This document shows, in pieces, positions 54,981 to 64,000 of a stretch of 64,000 nucleotides of DNA. Where the stretch lies: NCBI RefSeq assembly GCF_900009145.1, contig NZ_LN889782.1, positions 569,503 to 633,502 of the forward strand, read 5' to 3'. A program made the position numbers and the translations under genes. This stretch comes from Planktothrix tepida PCC 9214. GTDB taxonomy: Bacteria; Cyanobacteriota; Cyanobacteriia; Cyanobacteriales; Microcoleaceae. Under the pieces are notes generated by a model, which made no database searches, was not told the DNA's origin, and was given only the letters and a program-made list of their open reading frames with translations. Within the stretch, counting starts at the first letter, position 1. Every line of letters begins with the position of its first letter.

Positions 54981-55703
54981 TTAGCTGCGATTTCCTTGGA
55001 AATAATAATAGGTTGCCATGGGAACAACCGTTGCTACGATTAACAGAACCACAACAATAATTGTAGCACTGGTATCGTTGGTTTCTTCGGCGGATTTAAA
55101 GGTACTGTCAACGTTAATATTATCTTCTTCTATGGGTGCACCTGGATCAGGTTCTCCTGATAATACAGTCGCAATACGATCGCTGGCTGCAATAAACGCT
55201 TCATTATATTTATCTCCTTTACGAAGGGGATATTTTAAGGTGTCTTGGGCGACGCTTTCAGCAATTTCATTCGTTAATAAGGATTGGGTTTTTTCTCCGG
55301 TTTTAATTGCACTATTATTGTTGATTGTATCCAAAACTAACAAGGTTTGATTTGCAGCCGTTTCTGGCGTTGGAAACCATTTTTTAAACACTTGTTCAGC
55401 AAAACTATCAATAGTTTCTCCATAATCTAAACGATGAACCGTTAAAAATCGAACTTCATAGCCTGTTTTTTTTGCTAAGTCCGATAAGGTATTATTTAAA
55501 CGTCCTTCCGTACTCCGGCTGAGAACGTCATCCATTTCCACAACCCAAGTATCACTAGGCGAGGATAACGCCGGAACTTGATAAACCCCTGTTGCTAAAG
55601 CTGGAGTTGTCCAAAATCCAACGATAACCGTTAAAAATAGGGAAATCATGAATCCCGGTAATAAGTTTCCCCAATTTAATCTTGTTTTAAGCTGTTGTAT
55701 CAT
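54981..55703 (-). CDS. psb32: TPM-domain protein Psb32
   Basis: This thylakoid-lumen-facing protein protects photosystem II and speeds its repair. From MIQQLKTRLNW it has a signal segment (PGFMISLFLTVIVGFWTTPA then LA). A TPM/TLP18.3 domain follows (VVEMDDVLSRSTEGRLNNTL, TLLVLDTINNNSAI), then a C-terminal span (ATIIVVVLLIVATVVPMA). The frame is open to 55799, but the residues before Met at 55703 are not typical. It is upstream of obg on the same strand. Confidence 0.88.
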   Translation of the reverse strand: MIQQLKTRLNWGNLLPGFMISLFLTVIVGFWTTPALATGVYQVPALSSPSDTWVVEMDDVLSRSTEGRLNNTLSDLAKKTGYEVRFLTVHRLDYGETIDSFAEQVFKKWFPTPETAANQTLLVLDTINNNSAIKTGEKTQSLLTNEIAESVAQDTLKYPLRKGDKYNEAFIAASDRIATVLSGEPDPGAPIEEDNINVDSTFKSAEETNDTSATIIVVVLLIVATVVPMATYYYFQGNRS

Positions 55704-55825
55704 TGTCAAAATTGATGATATAAGTCCAGGGTTCCCCATATTAATTATACAAGACAATGGTTGTCCGTTGTCCCTTGTGAGTGAACTCTCAACCACCACC
55801 GGCCAACACTATCCCCAGTAACCTT

Positions 55826-57490
55826 ATGCCAAGTTTGTTTGATGTTGAACATTTGAGGGTTGCTTATCCCCACTCCCGAACGCCGCAAAGTTGGGCTGTG
55901 AATGATGTCTCCTTTTCCCTACAACCGGGAGAACGTCTAGGACTTGTGGGAGAGTCCGGTTGTGGGAAATCCACCATTGGGCGGGCGGTGATGCGGTTGT
56001 TACCCACCACCAGCCAAATTGAAGGACAAGTGAGATTTGAAGGACAACCCGTGTTTGATATGGATGCAAAACGGTTGCGTCAGTTTCGCGGGGAAGCTGT
56101 GGCTTTAGTTTTTCAAGATCCCATGACTCGCCTTGACCCGTTGATGACCATTGGTGATCATTGTTTAGAAACGTTAAAAGCCCATCGTCCGCAATTATCC
56201 AATTCTCAAGCTAAAAATAAAGCTTTAGAAATATTAGAAGCGGTGAAAATTCCTGCAAATCGTTGGTCACAATATCCCCATGAATTTAGTGGCGGAATGC
56301 GTCAACGGGTAGCGATCGCTTTAGCTTTATTATTAGATCCCAAATTAATTGTTGCGGATGAACCGACCACCAGTTTAGATGTCACCGTTTCGGCTCAAAT
56401 TTTAAAGGAATTAACTCGACTTTGTGAACAACGAGGAACCGCAATTTTATTAATTTCCCATGATTTAGCAATGGTCGGGGAATATTGCCATAAAATCGCC
56501 GTGATGTACCAAGGAAAAATGGTTGAAATGGGAGCATCTCAAACGGTTTTTCAATCTCCCCAACATCCCTACACCCAATCTTTATTAAAATCGGCGTTAC
56601 ATTTACAGGATATTGAAAATAAAGAAGCAAATCCGACTTTGGAAACGCCTGGTTCCTCTTCTCAACCTTTATTATCCCTGAAAAATGTACAACAATATTA
56701 TACCCTAGAATCAAGCTTTTTACAACAATTGTTTTCCAAGCAAAAGAAATCCGTAATTAAAGCTGTTGATGGAATCAATTTAGAATTATATCCAGGGGAA
56801 ATATTAGGTTTAGTCGGAGAGTCAGGTTGTGGAAAAAGTACCCTCTCCCGAACGATTTTACAACTGATTCGCGCCACTAACGGCAGTGTTGAATTTTTAG
56901 GCACTGATTTAACTCAATTATCCCGTGAACAGGTACGAAAATATCGCCGTCAAATGCAAATGGTGTTTCAAGATCCCCATGCTTGTTTAAATCCCATGAT
57001 GACCGTTGGTGAAAGTATTGCTGACCCGCTTTTAATTCATCAATTAGCAACACCAGAGGAGGCAAAAACACAAGTTTTAACCATGTTAGATCGGGTAGGA
57101 TTAACACCTACTGAGGAATATTATCAACGCTATCCAGGGGAATTATCCGGTGGACAACAACAACGAGTTGCGATCGCGAGAGCCTTAATGACTCATCCAA
57201 AATTATTAATTTGTGATGAACCTGTCAGTATGTTAGATGCCAGTGTTCAAGCTCAAGTTTTAGAATTAATGTTAGAATTAAAACAAGAGTTTAATTTAAC
57301 CTATTTATTTATTACCCATGATTTGTGGGTAGCGAGGTTTTTATGCGATCGCATTGCGGTGATGAATGGAGGTAAAATTGTTGAATTAGGGGCAACAGAA
57401 GACATCTTTACTAATCCTCAACATCCCTATACCCAAACTTTATTATCGGCTGTTCCTTCCCTTTCTAAATTAGAGCAGGAAATAATTTAA
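55826..57490 (+). CDS. fused peptide/nickel-type ABC transporter ATPase (two ATP-binding domains)
   Basis: Two complete nucleotide-binding domains of the Dpp/Opp class are joined in one chain, as in YejF. Each has Walker A GESGCGKST and signature LSGGQQQR or FSGGMRQR, and Walker B (LIVADEPTTSLD; LLICDEPVSMLD). It should drive import of an oligopeptide or similar solute, with permease subunits encoded elsewhere. The ATG at 55826 starts the usual N-terminus; an upstream GTG at 55781 would add 15 residues. It is followed by the oxidoreductase 4 bases on. Confidence 0.92.
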   Translation: MPSLFDVEHLRVAYPHSRTPQSWAVNDVSFSLQPGERLGLVGESGCGKSTIGRAVMRLLPTTSQIEGQVRFEGQPVFDMDAKRLRQFRGEAVALVFQDPMTRLDPLMTIGDHCLETLKAHRPQLSNSQAKNKALEILEAVKIPANRWSQYPHEFSGGMRQRVAIALALLLDPKLIVADEPTTSLDVTVSAQILKELTRLCEQRGTAILLISHDLAMVGEYCHKIAVMYQGKMVEMGASQTVFQSPQHPYTQSLLKSALHLQDIENKEANPTLETPGSSSQPLLSLKNVQQYYTLESSFLQQLFSKQKKSVIKAVDGINLELYPGEILGLVGESGCGKSTLSRTILQLIRATNGSVEFLGTDLTQLSREQVRKYRRQMQMVFQDPHACLNPMMTVGESIADPLLIHQLATPEEAKTQVLTMLDRVGLTPTEEYYQRYPGELSGGQQQRVAIARALMTHPKLLICDEPVSMLDASVQAQVLELMLELKQEFNLTYLFITHDLWVARFLCDRIAVMNGGKIVELGATEDIFTNPQHPYTQTLLSAVPSLSKLEQEII

Positions 57491-57493
57491 AAG

Positions 57494-58645
57494 ATGAAAA
57501 AATTAGTCTTAATTGGTGGAGGACATAGCCATGCGATCGCCCTGAAAAAATGGGGGATTAATCCTTTATCAGAAGTTGAATTAACCTTAATTACCAATGT
57601 TGTTAAAACTCCTTATTCAGGAATGTTACCCGGTTATATTGCCGGGTTTTATACCTTTGAGCAATGTCATATTGATTTACCATCCTTAGCTGAATTTGCT
57701 CAAGCCAAACTTTATATTGATCAAGCCATTAATTTAGATTTAGAAAAAAATCTAGTGATTTGTGAAAATCATTCTCCTATTCCCTTTGATCTTGTATCTA
57801 TTGATATTGGAAGTACCCCCGCAACCTTAACCATTCCCGGCGCAATAGAACATACTATTGCTGTTAAACCCATCTCCAAATTTTTGCAATATTGGCAGCA
57901 GTTAGTTGATGAAATTCAGCAAAATCCTGAACAAAAAATCCGGTTAGCTATTATTGGGGGAGGTGCGGGAGGAGTAGAATTAGCGTTTAATATTCATCGT
58001 CATCTCACGCAAATTTATCAACAAGCCAATCAACCTTTAAATCAGTTAGAATTACATCTGATACATCAAGGTGAACGCTTATTATCTGAACGTCACCCGT
58101 CCTTAAGTCAAAAAGTAGAAACTTTGCTGAAAAAGCTTCAGATTAATTTACACTTAAATCAAACCGTTGATCAAGTTGAAGCAACTGAAAATTCTATTAA
58201 AAAAATTAGCTGTAAATCAGGATTAACCTTAGACTGCGATCGCATTTTTTGGGTAACACAAGCATCAGCATCCCCTTGGTTAAAACAAACCGATCTAGCA
58301 ACCAATGAACAAGGATTTATTCGAGTCAATGATAACTTACAATCTATTTCCCATCCCCAAGTTTTCGCCGCCGGAGATATCGCCACAATGGTTAATTATC
58401 CCCGACCCAAAGCCGGAGTTTTTGCAGTTCGTCAAGGTCAACCCTTATTAGAAAATTTAAAACGAAGTTTACAAGAAAAACCCCTCAAACCCTTTATCCC
58501 TCAACAGGAATTTTTAATTTTAATTGGTACAGGAGATCGAAAAGCGATCGCCTCTAAGGGATGGTTTAATATAGGGCCGAATTCGTTATTATGGCGATGG
58601 AAAGATTATATTGATCAAAAGTTTATAAAACAGTTTAAAACCTAA
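57494..58645 (+). CDS. FAD-dependent NADH dehydrogenase-like oxidoreductase
   Basis: This protein has two dinucleotide-binding folds: FAD at LVLIGGGHSHAIAL and NAD(P)H at LAIIGGGAGGVELA, with the FAD-ribityl motif FAAGDIA. The distinctive opening GGGHSHAIALKKWG is that of proteins which in many bacteria are fused to selenide-water dikinase (SelD). Here the chain ends at residue 383, right where SelD would begin (WRWKDYIDQKF). Either a natural standalone form or loss of SelD explains this. It is in one operon with the ABC ATPase. Confidence 0.85.
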   Translation: MKKLVLIGGGHSHAIALKKWGINPLSEVELTLITNVVKTPYSGMLPGYIAGFYTFEQCHIDLPSLAEFAQAKLYIDQAINLDLEKNLVICENHSPIPFDLVSIDIGSTPATLTIPGAIEHTIAVKPISKFLQYWQQLVDEIQQNPEQKIRLAIIGGGAGGVELAFNIHRHLTQIYQQANQPLNQLELHLIHQGERLLSERHPSLSQKVETLLKKLQINLHLNQTVDQVEATENSIKKISCKSGLTLDCDRIFWVTQASASPWLKQTDLATNEQGFIRVNDNLQSISHPQVFAAGDIATMVNYPRPKAGVFAVRQGQPLLENLKRSLQEKPLKPFIPQQEFLILIGTGDRKAIASKGWFNIGPNSLLWRWKDYIDQKFIKQFKT

Positions 58646-58652
58646 ATTAAAA

Positions 58653-58704
58653 GTAGAGACGTGCCTGGGCGGAGCCATGCCGTAGGCTTTTGGCGCGTCT
58701 CTAC
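58653..58704. repeat. GTAGAGACG inverted repeat
   Basis: GTAGAGACGTGCC at the left and GGCGCGTCTCTAC at the right bracket an internal palindrome (GGCGGAGCC...). Relatives lie at 7634-7661 and near 44067. Confidence 0.7.
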
Positions 58705-58721
58705 AGTAGCGCTATACAAGA

Positions 58722-59720
58722 TTAACTGTGTCGTTTTTGATGCCAATTCCAAGCGTGGCTTATCATATTTTCAAGATCAGGATATTGAGGATTCCACCCT
58801 AATATTTTGCGAGCTTTTTCTCCACTTCCAACTAAACTGGGTGGATCTCCAGGACGGCGATCGCATTCAACCGCTTTAATTTCTTTTCCAGTAACTTTTC
58901 TCGCAGTTTCAATCACCTCTTTAACAGAAAATCCATTTCCATTCCCTAAATTAAACACATTTGTTTTTCCCCCTTCTAATAAATATTCTAACCCTAAAAT
59001 ATGGGCGGTTGCTAAATCAGAGACATGAATATAATCCCGAATACAAGTTCCATCCGGTGTGGGATAATCTGTTCCAAAAATAGAAATAGAATCTCGTTTT
59101 CCTAATGCCACTAATAACGTTAAAGGAATTAAATGGGTTTCAGGATTATGATCTTCTCCTAATAATCCGTCTGGATCTGCTCCAGCCGCATTAAAATAAC
59201 GGAATCGCACAGATTTGAAATCATAAGCGACATCAAAATCTGCTAAAATCCGTTCTACCATTAATTTAGTCGCTCCATAGGGATTAATCGGATTTTGGGG
59301 ATGGTCTTCAGGAATTGGAACAACATCAGGAACCCCATAGGTGGCGCAGGTGGAAGAAAACACAAATTTATTAATTCCAGCCTCTTTCATCGCTTCTAAT
59401 AGCGTTAACGTTCCAATCACATTATTGCGATAATATTTATCTGGGTGGGTGACTGATTCCCCGACATAAGCATAAGCCGAAAAGTGCATAACCGCATCAA
59501 TTTTTCGGCTGGAAAATAAGTCATCCAGCAACGGACGATCATTAGTATCCCCAATAATTAATTCAGTTTTTAAGACCGTTTCTACTAAATCTTGATGCCC
59601 ATAAACTAAATTATCGAGAATAATGACATCATAACCCGAACGTTGCAGCGCTAGAACAGCATGGGAACCAATATAACCCGCTCCTCCGGTGACTAAAATA
59701 GTGGTTCTCTCTTCAGCCAT
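58722..59720 (-). CDS. galE: UDP-glucose 4-epimerase
   Basis: This extended SDR interconverts UDP-glucose and UDP-galactose for polysaccharides and galactolipids. The NAD motif is TGGAGYIGS; the active site is Ser/Thr in SSTCATYG with YGATK. GAGGAG stands 9 bases before the ATG at 59720, which selects MAEERTTILV and rejects the TTG at 59747. The product is 332 residues. Confidence 0.94.
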   Translation of the reverse strand: MAEERTTILVTGGAGYIGSHAVLALQRSGYDVIILDNLVYGHQDLVETVLKTELIIGDTNDRPLLDDLFSSRKIDAVMHFSAYAYVGESVTHPDKYYRNNVIGTLTLLEAMKEAGINKFVFSSTCATYGVPDVVPIPEDHPQNPINPYGATKLMVERILADFDVAYDFKSVRFRYFNAAGADPDGLLGEDHNPETHLIPLTLLVALGKRDSISIFGTDYPTPDGTCIRDYIHVSDLATAHILGLEYLLEGGKTNVFNLGNGNGFSVKEVIETARKVTGKEIKAVECDRRPGDPPSLVGSGEKARKILGWNPQYPDLENMISHAWNWHQKRHS

Positions 59721-59757
59721 AAATTTATTCTCCTCTGTTGTCTTCAATGAATTTAAT

Positions 59758-60138
59758 TTACTCTTCTAGCTGTTGAACGGAAACATCAACCGCTTTCACA
59801 TCAATAGTTCCTGGGGGTGTTAACCGACTAAAATGTCCCTCCTCAACTTTTAGCAGTTCTCCACAGTTTGGACATTGACATTGGGTGGCATTCAAAGCGG
59901 GAAATTCATGGCTACAAACGGGACATTGACCTTGAATGAGATTACGTTTTAACCACCACTGGACACCCCAGATCAACAAAATAGGAGTAATGACAATCAC
60001 GGCAATTAAAATTAGAACACCCTTGACTAACCAGCCTAGACCAATGGAGATCAGAATGCCAATTACAGCTAATGTCATGAGCCAGTTACTCAAACCTGAA
60101 AATTTGATTTGTAGAGTTCTGAACCGCTCTTGGTTCAC
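59758..60138 (-). CDS. membrane protein with zinc-ribbon C-terminus
   Basis: Two hydrophobic spans (about 18-36 and 38-62) are followed by a cytoplasmic zinc ribbon CPVCSHEF...CQCPNCGELL (about 74-100) and an acidic tail. Such proteins occur widely in cyanobacteria without a known role. The truncated intron ends just upstream and its reverse transcriptase frame stops 15 bases before this start. Confidence 0.75.
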   Translation of the reverse strand: MNQERFRTLQIKFSGLSNWLMTLAVIGILISIGLGWLVKGVLILIAVIVITPILLIWGVQWWLKRNLIQGQCPVCSHEFPALNATQCQCPNCGELLKVEEGHFSRLTPPGTIDVKAVDVSVQQLEE

Positions 60139-60152
60139 AGCTATCTCCTTAA

Positions 60153-61151
60153 TTATTCAAGCCAGAATACATCTGATGGAAATCTTAAAAGGTTAATTTC
60201 GCCGTTTATTTCGATTTCTCTTAATGTGTGGCAAATTCGGGTTTTGGCTGGTTTCAGTTCTAATCCGATAGGTTTTAACCATTCTTCGATTTCAATCATG
60301 CACTGTTGAATAATTTCTAATTGTGGACTTACCACGATGAAATCATCGGCATATCTAATGACTAGGGCTTGAACACGGTATTTCTTTTTTGGAAATTTAT
60401 GTTCAATTAGTCTAATCATTCCATCCAGTGCGATGTTAGCGAGTAGAGGACTGATAACACCTCCTTGTGGTGTACCTGCCTCGGTTGCCTCAAATATGCC
60501 GTTGTCCATTACTCCAGCTTTCAACCATTGTCTGATTTGGGCTTTTATTATTGATGGACAATCAATTTTGGACAGTAGGTAATCATGATTAATCTGGTCG
60601 AAGCATTTTGAGATGTCAGCATCTAGGATGTAATATTCCCCTTGTTTGATGCTATGGAAGACTCGTGACATTGCGTCATGGGCAGAGCGTCCGGGTCTAA
60701 ACCCGTAGCTTTCACCCTCAAATCTGGCTTCCCATTGTGGCTCTAATGCAGATTTCACCAAGGCTTGCCTTACTCTGTCGTTTATAGTTGGAATTCCTAG
60801 AGGTCTTTCCTCACCGTTGGGTTTGGGTATCCATTTCCTTCGGAGTGGTTTTGCCTTTTGGTATTTATTCAAGTTTTGGGCAAGTTCTAATCGTTGTTTG
60901 GGTGTGATGGATTTAACCCCATCTATCCCGGATGTCTTCTTGCCTTGATTATCTTGAGTTACCCTTCTAATTGCTAAGAGTTTGGCGTAATATGACTTGA
61001 CTAGAAGTTTTTGGAGCTTCCGAGCTTTTGCATTTTGTCCCGATAATGATGCCTGGTAAATTCTCTTTTGCAGCTTAAATACTACCCGTTGAACTTTCGC
61101 CCAATTGATAGTATTCCATGCAGTCGTAGTCTTGGTTATACTCGTTTTCAC
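60153..61151 (-). pseudogene. group II intron reverse transcriptase, C-terminally truncated
   Basis: The RT fingers and palm are present: TSGIDGVKSITPKQRLEL, PKPNGEERPLGIPTINDRV, SYGFRPGRSAHDA, TPQGGVISPLLANI and the catalytic YADD (267-270). Near residue 315 homology ends and 17 unrelated codons follow to a stop. The maturase (X) domain and any HNH endonuclease are gone, so the protein cannot support splicing or homing, although some RT activity cannot be excluded. Confidence 0.85.
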
Positions 61152-61869
61152 CGTTTTAACTGCTAATTAAAACCTTACCTAACAACTAAACCGGACTCCA
61201 TGGGCATATCTTAAACATTACGTTTAAGCATTAGCTTCAGAATCCATCTCTCGCCCTCATAACATACGCTTTAGATTTGTAGCTACCTAACAGTATTCGA
61301 CCTCTGTAGGAGTATACGAGGGGTTTTAACGTTCCTTGGAAATGGGTTTATTGCCTTTAGAATCATCCTATCCGCCGAGGTACTTTTGGGAGTCTTAGTA
61401 AGTGTTGAACTGAAATACTTACCTTTTATAGAAGTATCGTTGAAACTTCCATCTTTTCCCTTTGTTCTTTTGAACGCAGCGTAATCAAGTCAATTTCGCT
61501 ACTTTATTATAACGACGGTTCAAGTCGGATGTTCACTTTCGTTATTCTTGGGCAATTGGCTAGAGAAATTACTTAGGTATTTGACTTATATCCGATTCCC
61601 CTTTACTCCCAGCTTCAGTGTTTTGATAATCAGTCTGACACTGTGGGAATTGCCGTATCTCTTTGGAATGGGCTACCGTACTTTATTGTTCGGAAAGCCG
61701 CACCATTGACTCCGAGATTGACCTTCCTTTAGGGTCACATTTCCAAAGTTAAGACAGGTTTTGATTGGATTTATTGTTGGGTTTGAATGCCCTTCTATCA
61801 ATTGTCTACACCTATCTCCCTGCTTACGTTTGGGGTTTATCCCTAGACTTTGACAGGAACGTTTCGCAC
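60200..61869 (-). mobile_element. 3'-truncated group II intron
   Basis: The 5' boundary is GTGCGAAACG at 61869 (group II consensus GUGYG), followed by about 700 bases of non-coding RNA domains I-III and then the RT frame in domain IV. Domains V and VI are not found at the 3' side, which joins directly to the flank of the zinc-ribbon gene near 60200. The intron entered 5 bases after the stop of the upstream GT4 gene, on the same strand. Confidence 0.8.
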
Positions 61870-61874
61870 CAATT

Positions 61875-63068
61875 CTATAATAATACTACTTTTTGTTGGA
61901 GCAACTGTTGGACTCGGTTTTGAAACGCGGGTTTGCCAAAACTAGCTAAACTTTGCTGACGTAACCAAGGCCCATTGCAGCGTTGATCTTCACCCTTGAG
62001 CAGTTCAATGCAAGCTTGAGCAACGGCATCTACATCCCGATGAGGCACTTGCCAGCCTAATTTACCGTCCTGTAACGGATCAGCCGAACCATCGCTATCC
62101 CCAGCAATAACGGGTTTTTCACAAGCCATAGCCTCTAAATAAACAATTCCAAACCCTTCTTGAGACGGCATCACATAACCATCACAGACCCGATAATGAT
62201 CGACTAATTCTTCCGTGGGAACAAACCCCGCAAATACAACGCGATCGCTAACCCCTAAATCTTGAGCTAACTGTTGGAGTCTGGGTTGGTCATCCCCTCG
62301 ACCAATGACTAAATATTTAACATCGGGAAACACTTGAGCAATTTGGGATAAGGCGCGAATAGTGACATCGACTCCTTTATAGGGATCACCTTTCCACAGT
62401 CGGGCAACGGTCATTAACACCCGTGCATCTTGTAACCCATACCGTTCAATCAAGTGCTGCGGTTTGGGGCCGGGAGTAAAGTGTTCCCCATTGACCATAC
62501 AAGGTAACATTTCAAACTGCTTAGGATTGAGGTGATTGGCAAGACACGCTTGATCTCGACTATAGTGGCTAATTGTCCAAATTTGATCAGCGTTTTGGAG
62601 TGCGTTTTGATACTTCTGCGGTAAAGGTTCCCACACTTCTTTGCCATAGGTTAAGACGGTGTAGGGAATTCCTAACGGTTGGCAGATGGTTTGTACCAAG
62701 TGGGATAAATTAATATGGCCACATAACACGCGCTCAGGCCGTTCTTGGAGTAAATCTAGGAGTAAAGCTTTTGCTAATTGCAAGCGTCCCCAGGTGGGAA
62801 ATTGGGATTTAAAATATTGAAATTTAAACAAACTTGATGGGGTTTCTAAAGGGTTAAAAGATTCAGGAGAATCGCGTAAAATTAAAACATAACTCTCTGG
62901 ATTAATAGGCTGTTTTGAAGGTTCATAAAGTTGATAAAAATCTTGATAAGCCGTTAAGATATCTTTAACATAGGATTGAATTCCACCTTCACAAGAAAAA
63001 ACGGCTAAAAAGCACCAAGTTAAACGAGAATGAGTTTGTCCTAGTTTGGGGTGTTTCTGTAATAGCAT
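61875..63068 (-). CDS. GT4-family glycosyltransferase
   Basis: This 397-residue GT-B enzyme has an N-terminal acceptor half with FSCEGGIQSYVKDIL and a donor half with RLWKGDPYKGVD, VIGRGDDQPRLQQLA and the E-x7-E motif EGFGIVYLEAMACEKPVIAG. It is of the capsule or exopolysaccharide-synthesis type. The group II intron begins 5 bases after its stop, so the coding sequence is intact, but its native 3' UTR is lost. Confidence 0.88.
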   Translation of the reverse strand: MLLQKHPKLGQTHSRLTWCFLAVFSCEGGIQSYVKDILTAYQDFYQLYEPSKQPINPESYVLILRDSPESFNPLETPSSLFKFQYFKSQFPTWGRLQLAKALLLDLLQERPERVLCGHINLSHLVQTICQPLGIPYTVLTYGKEVWEPLPQKYQNALQNADQIWTISHYSRDQACLANHLNPKQFEMLPCMVNGEHFTPGPKPQHLIERYGLQDARVLMTVARLWKGDPYKGVDVTIRALSQIAQVFPDVKYLVIGRGDDQPRLQQLAQDLGVSDRVVFAGFVPTEELVDHYRVCDGYVMPSQEGFGIVYLEAMACEKPVIAGDSDGSADPLQDGKLGWQVPHRDVDAVAQACIELLKGEDQRCNGPWLRQQSLASFGKPAFQNRVQQLLQQKVVLL

Positions 63069-63210
63069 AGCTGGGTTTCAAAAATAATATTTTTTTTAGG
63101 CACAAAATCCAAAATTGCAAGCTAATCTGGTTCCAAATCAACGGTTTTGTACGCTCTGGGCGTAACACCCTGGATCAATAAGTTATAGCAACCCCTGTTT
63201 ATCTGTTTAC

Positions 63211-63278
63211 AAAAAACGATACCTGTGATAGTCCCCAAGATTTAGCCTAGCACGCTATCCTAGTAAACTCACAGGTAT
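63211..63278 (-). terminator. long-loop terminator downstream of petD
   Basis: The arms ATACCTGTGA (63219-63228) and TCACAGGTAT (63269-63278) are perfect complements 40 bases apart, with an inner CCTAG/CTAGG stem. On the minus strand the structure is followed by CGTTTTTTG. It begins 38 bases after the petD stop. Confidence 0.6.
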
Positions 63279-63315
63279 CCGTAAAGATTTTGAAATAATG
63301 GGAAAATCCGTCGGT

Positions 63316-63795
63316 TTAGAAACCTAACGTTAAAGACTTGTCGATGGGAAGGGCGGCGCCAATTCCTAACCACAGCGTTACTAACGTTCCAAATAAGAAA
63401 ACCGCACTTGCGACAGGACGACGGAAGGGGTTTTGGAATTTGTTAACACTTTCAATGAAAGGAACAGCAATTAAGCCCACAGGAATCGAAGACATTAACA
63501 TGATTCCTAAGAGTTTATTGGGAACCACCCGTAAAATTTGGAAAGTCGGCCAGAGATACCATTCCGGCAGAATTTCTAACGGCGTAGCGAAGGGATTAGA
63601 GGGTTCTCCCACCATTGCCGGGTCAAGAACAGACAGGGCAACGATTAAACCGAAAGACCCCAGAATCACCACCGGGAACGTATATAACAAGTCATTGGGC
63701 CAAGCAGGTTCACCATAGTAGTTGTGACCCATGCCTTTAGCCAATTTAGCACGAAGAACAGGATCACTAAGATCCGGCTTTTTTAAGATGGACAT
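63316..63795 (-). CDS. petD: cytochrome b6f complex subunit IV
   Basis: This thylakoid protein of 159 residues and three spans forms part of the quinol-oxidising site. [20 protein letters not shown] and the [13 protein letters not shown] motif (Qo-site PEWY) are diagnostic. AAGGAG lies upstream of the start. Its usual operon partner petB is not within the remaining 205 bases, so it is either further upstream or separate. The upstream gap contains short direct repeats of GATTTTGGATT. Confidence 0.97.
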   Translation of the reverse strand: MSILKKPDLSDPVLRAKLAKGMGHNYYGEPAWPNDLLYTFPVVILGSFGLIVALSVLDPAMVGEPSNPFATPLEILPEWYLWPTFQILRVVPNKLLGIMLMSSIPVGLIAVPFIESVNKFQNPFRRPVASAVFLFGTLVTLWLGIGAALPIDKSLTLGF

Positions 63796-64000
63796 GATTA
63801 AAAGTGCGCTCCTTTTTTGAGGAATCTAGCAAATCGTTGCTGGTTTTTCATTGTTGCTGCAACGCTCTAAATTCAGTGTAGCAAGGGCTACTCCCAAACC
63901 CGAAACTTGAGATTTTGGATTTTAGATTTTGGATTAAAAATCAAAGGAGTAGCTGAAAAACCTCAGCCCTAAGCCTTGTATTTACAGGGGGCCAGAAATG

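Noticed and set aside
54910-55027. N-terminal extension of Obg by 39 residues
   Set aside because: It is coded by heptamer repeats and the 3' end of psb32; the Obg family starts at MQFIDQVEIE.
63796-64000. petB immediately upstream of petD
   Set aside because: The 205 bases up to the window end contain no b6 coding sequence; petB must lie beyond or elsewhere.

Overview
The window is cyanobacterial chromosome. It carries phycocyanobilin synthesis (pcyA), cytochrome b6f subunit IV (petD), the photosystem II repair protein Psb32, carotenoid ketolase (crtW), plant-type ferredoxin and HPPD, and it is studded with the HIP1 octamer GCGATCGC. The many short palindromic and heptameric intergenic repeats, together with gene content and codon use, suggest a filamentous non-heterocystous lineage such as Planktothrix or a relative. 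That genus call is an inference and was not checked against a database.

Layout. 1-4.4 kb: clpC and a GT4 glycosyltransferase. 4.2-7.1 kb: a hairpin-rich intergenic stretch, then an AT-rich 790-residue orphan gene without HIP1 sites, probably acquired. 7.1-12.5 kb: the ribosome-rescue factor arfB, then a tight minus-strand operon (winged-helix protein, P-loop ATPase, DUF1802/PD-(D/E)xK nuclease, CDKN3-like phosphatase). This operon is the best candidate for an undescribed, perhaps defence-related, system. 12.5-24 kb: M32 carboxypeptidase, tRNA-Ala, a PerR/rubrerythrin divergon, a wrecked PIN toxin-antitoxin pair, a ferredoxin with an N-terminal extension, a vMAP-type NTPase, hisF, a protease-TPR protein, tatA and pcyA. 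24-33 kb: dnaX with a mini-intein, glyQ, a second decayed PIN module and smc. An identical palindromic element is translated in frame in both dnaX and smc.

33-35 kb: an insertion flanked by two diverged copies of the smc 3' end. It carries an IS701 transposase remnant, a pentameric ligand-gated channel gene and a MITE. 35-39 kb: a carotenoid-centred run (crtW, DUF2993, a GT1 glycosyltransferase, an overlapping alpha/beta hydrolase). 39-46 kb: a PAS-CRP regulator whose coding sequence contains a 41-bp perfect palindrome, an APC permease, a NYN-LOTUS protein, an SDR and hppD. 46-60 kb: CHAP amidase, sfsA, murJ, DedA, ahcY with a pseudoknotted leader that resembles a SAH riboswitch, an orphan C5 methyltransferase, obg, psb32, a fused peptide ABC ATPase, a FAD oxidoreductase and galE. 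60-64 kb: a 3'-truncated group II intron directly behind a GT4 gene, then petD.

Most genes are housekeeping. Unusual content sits in the repeats and in the decayed or mobile inserts between them. Five copies of a 64-67 bp element bounded by 15-mer palindromes (AGAAACC-S-GGTTTCT) recur between genes. Two toxin-antitoxin loci have lost most of their PIN toxin. One phosphatase has its C-terminal tail encoded by intergenic repeats. No CRISPR array or rRNA gene was seen, and only one tRNA gene was recognised.
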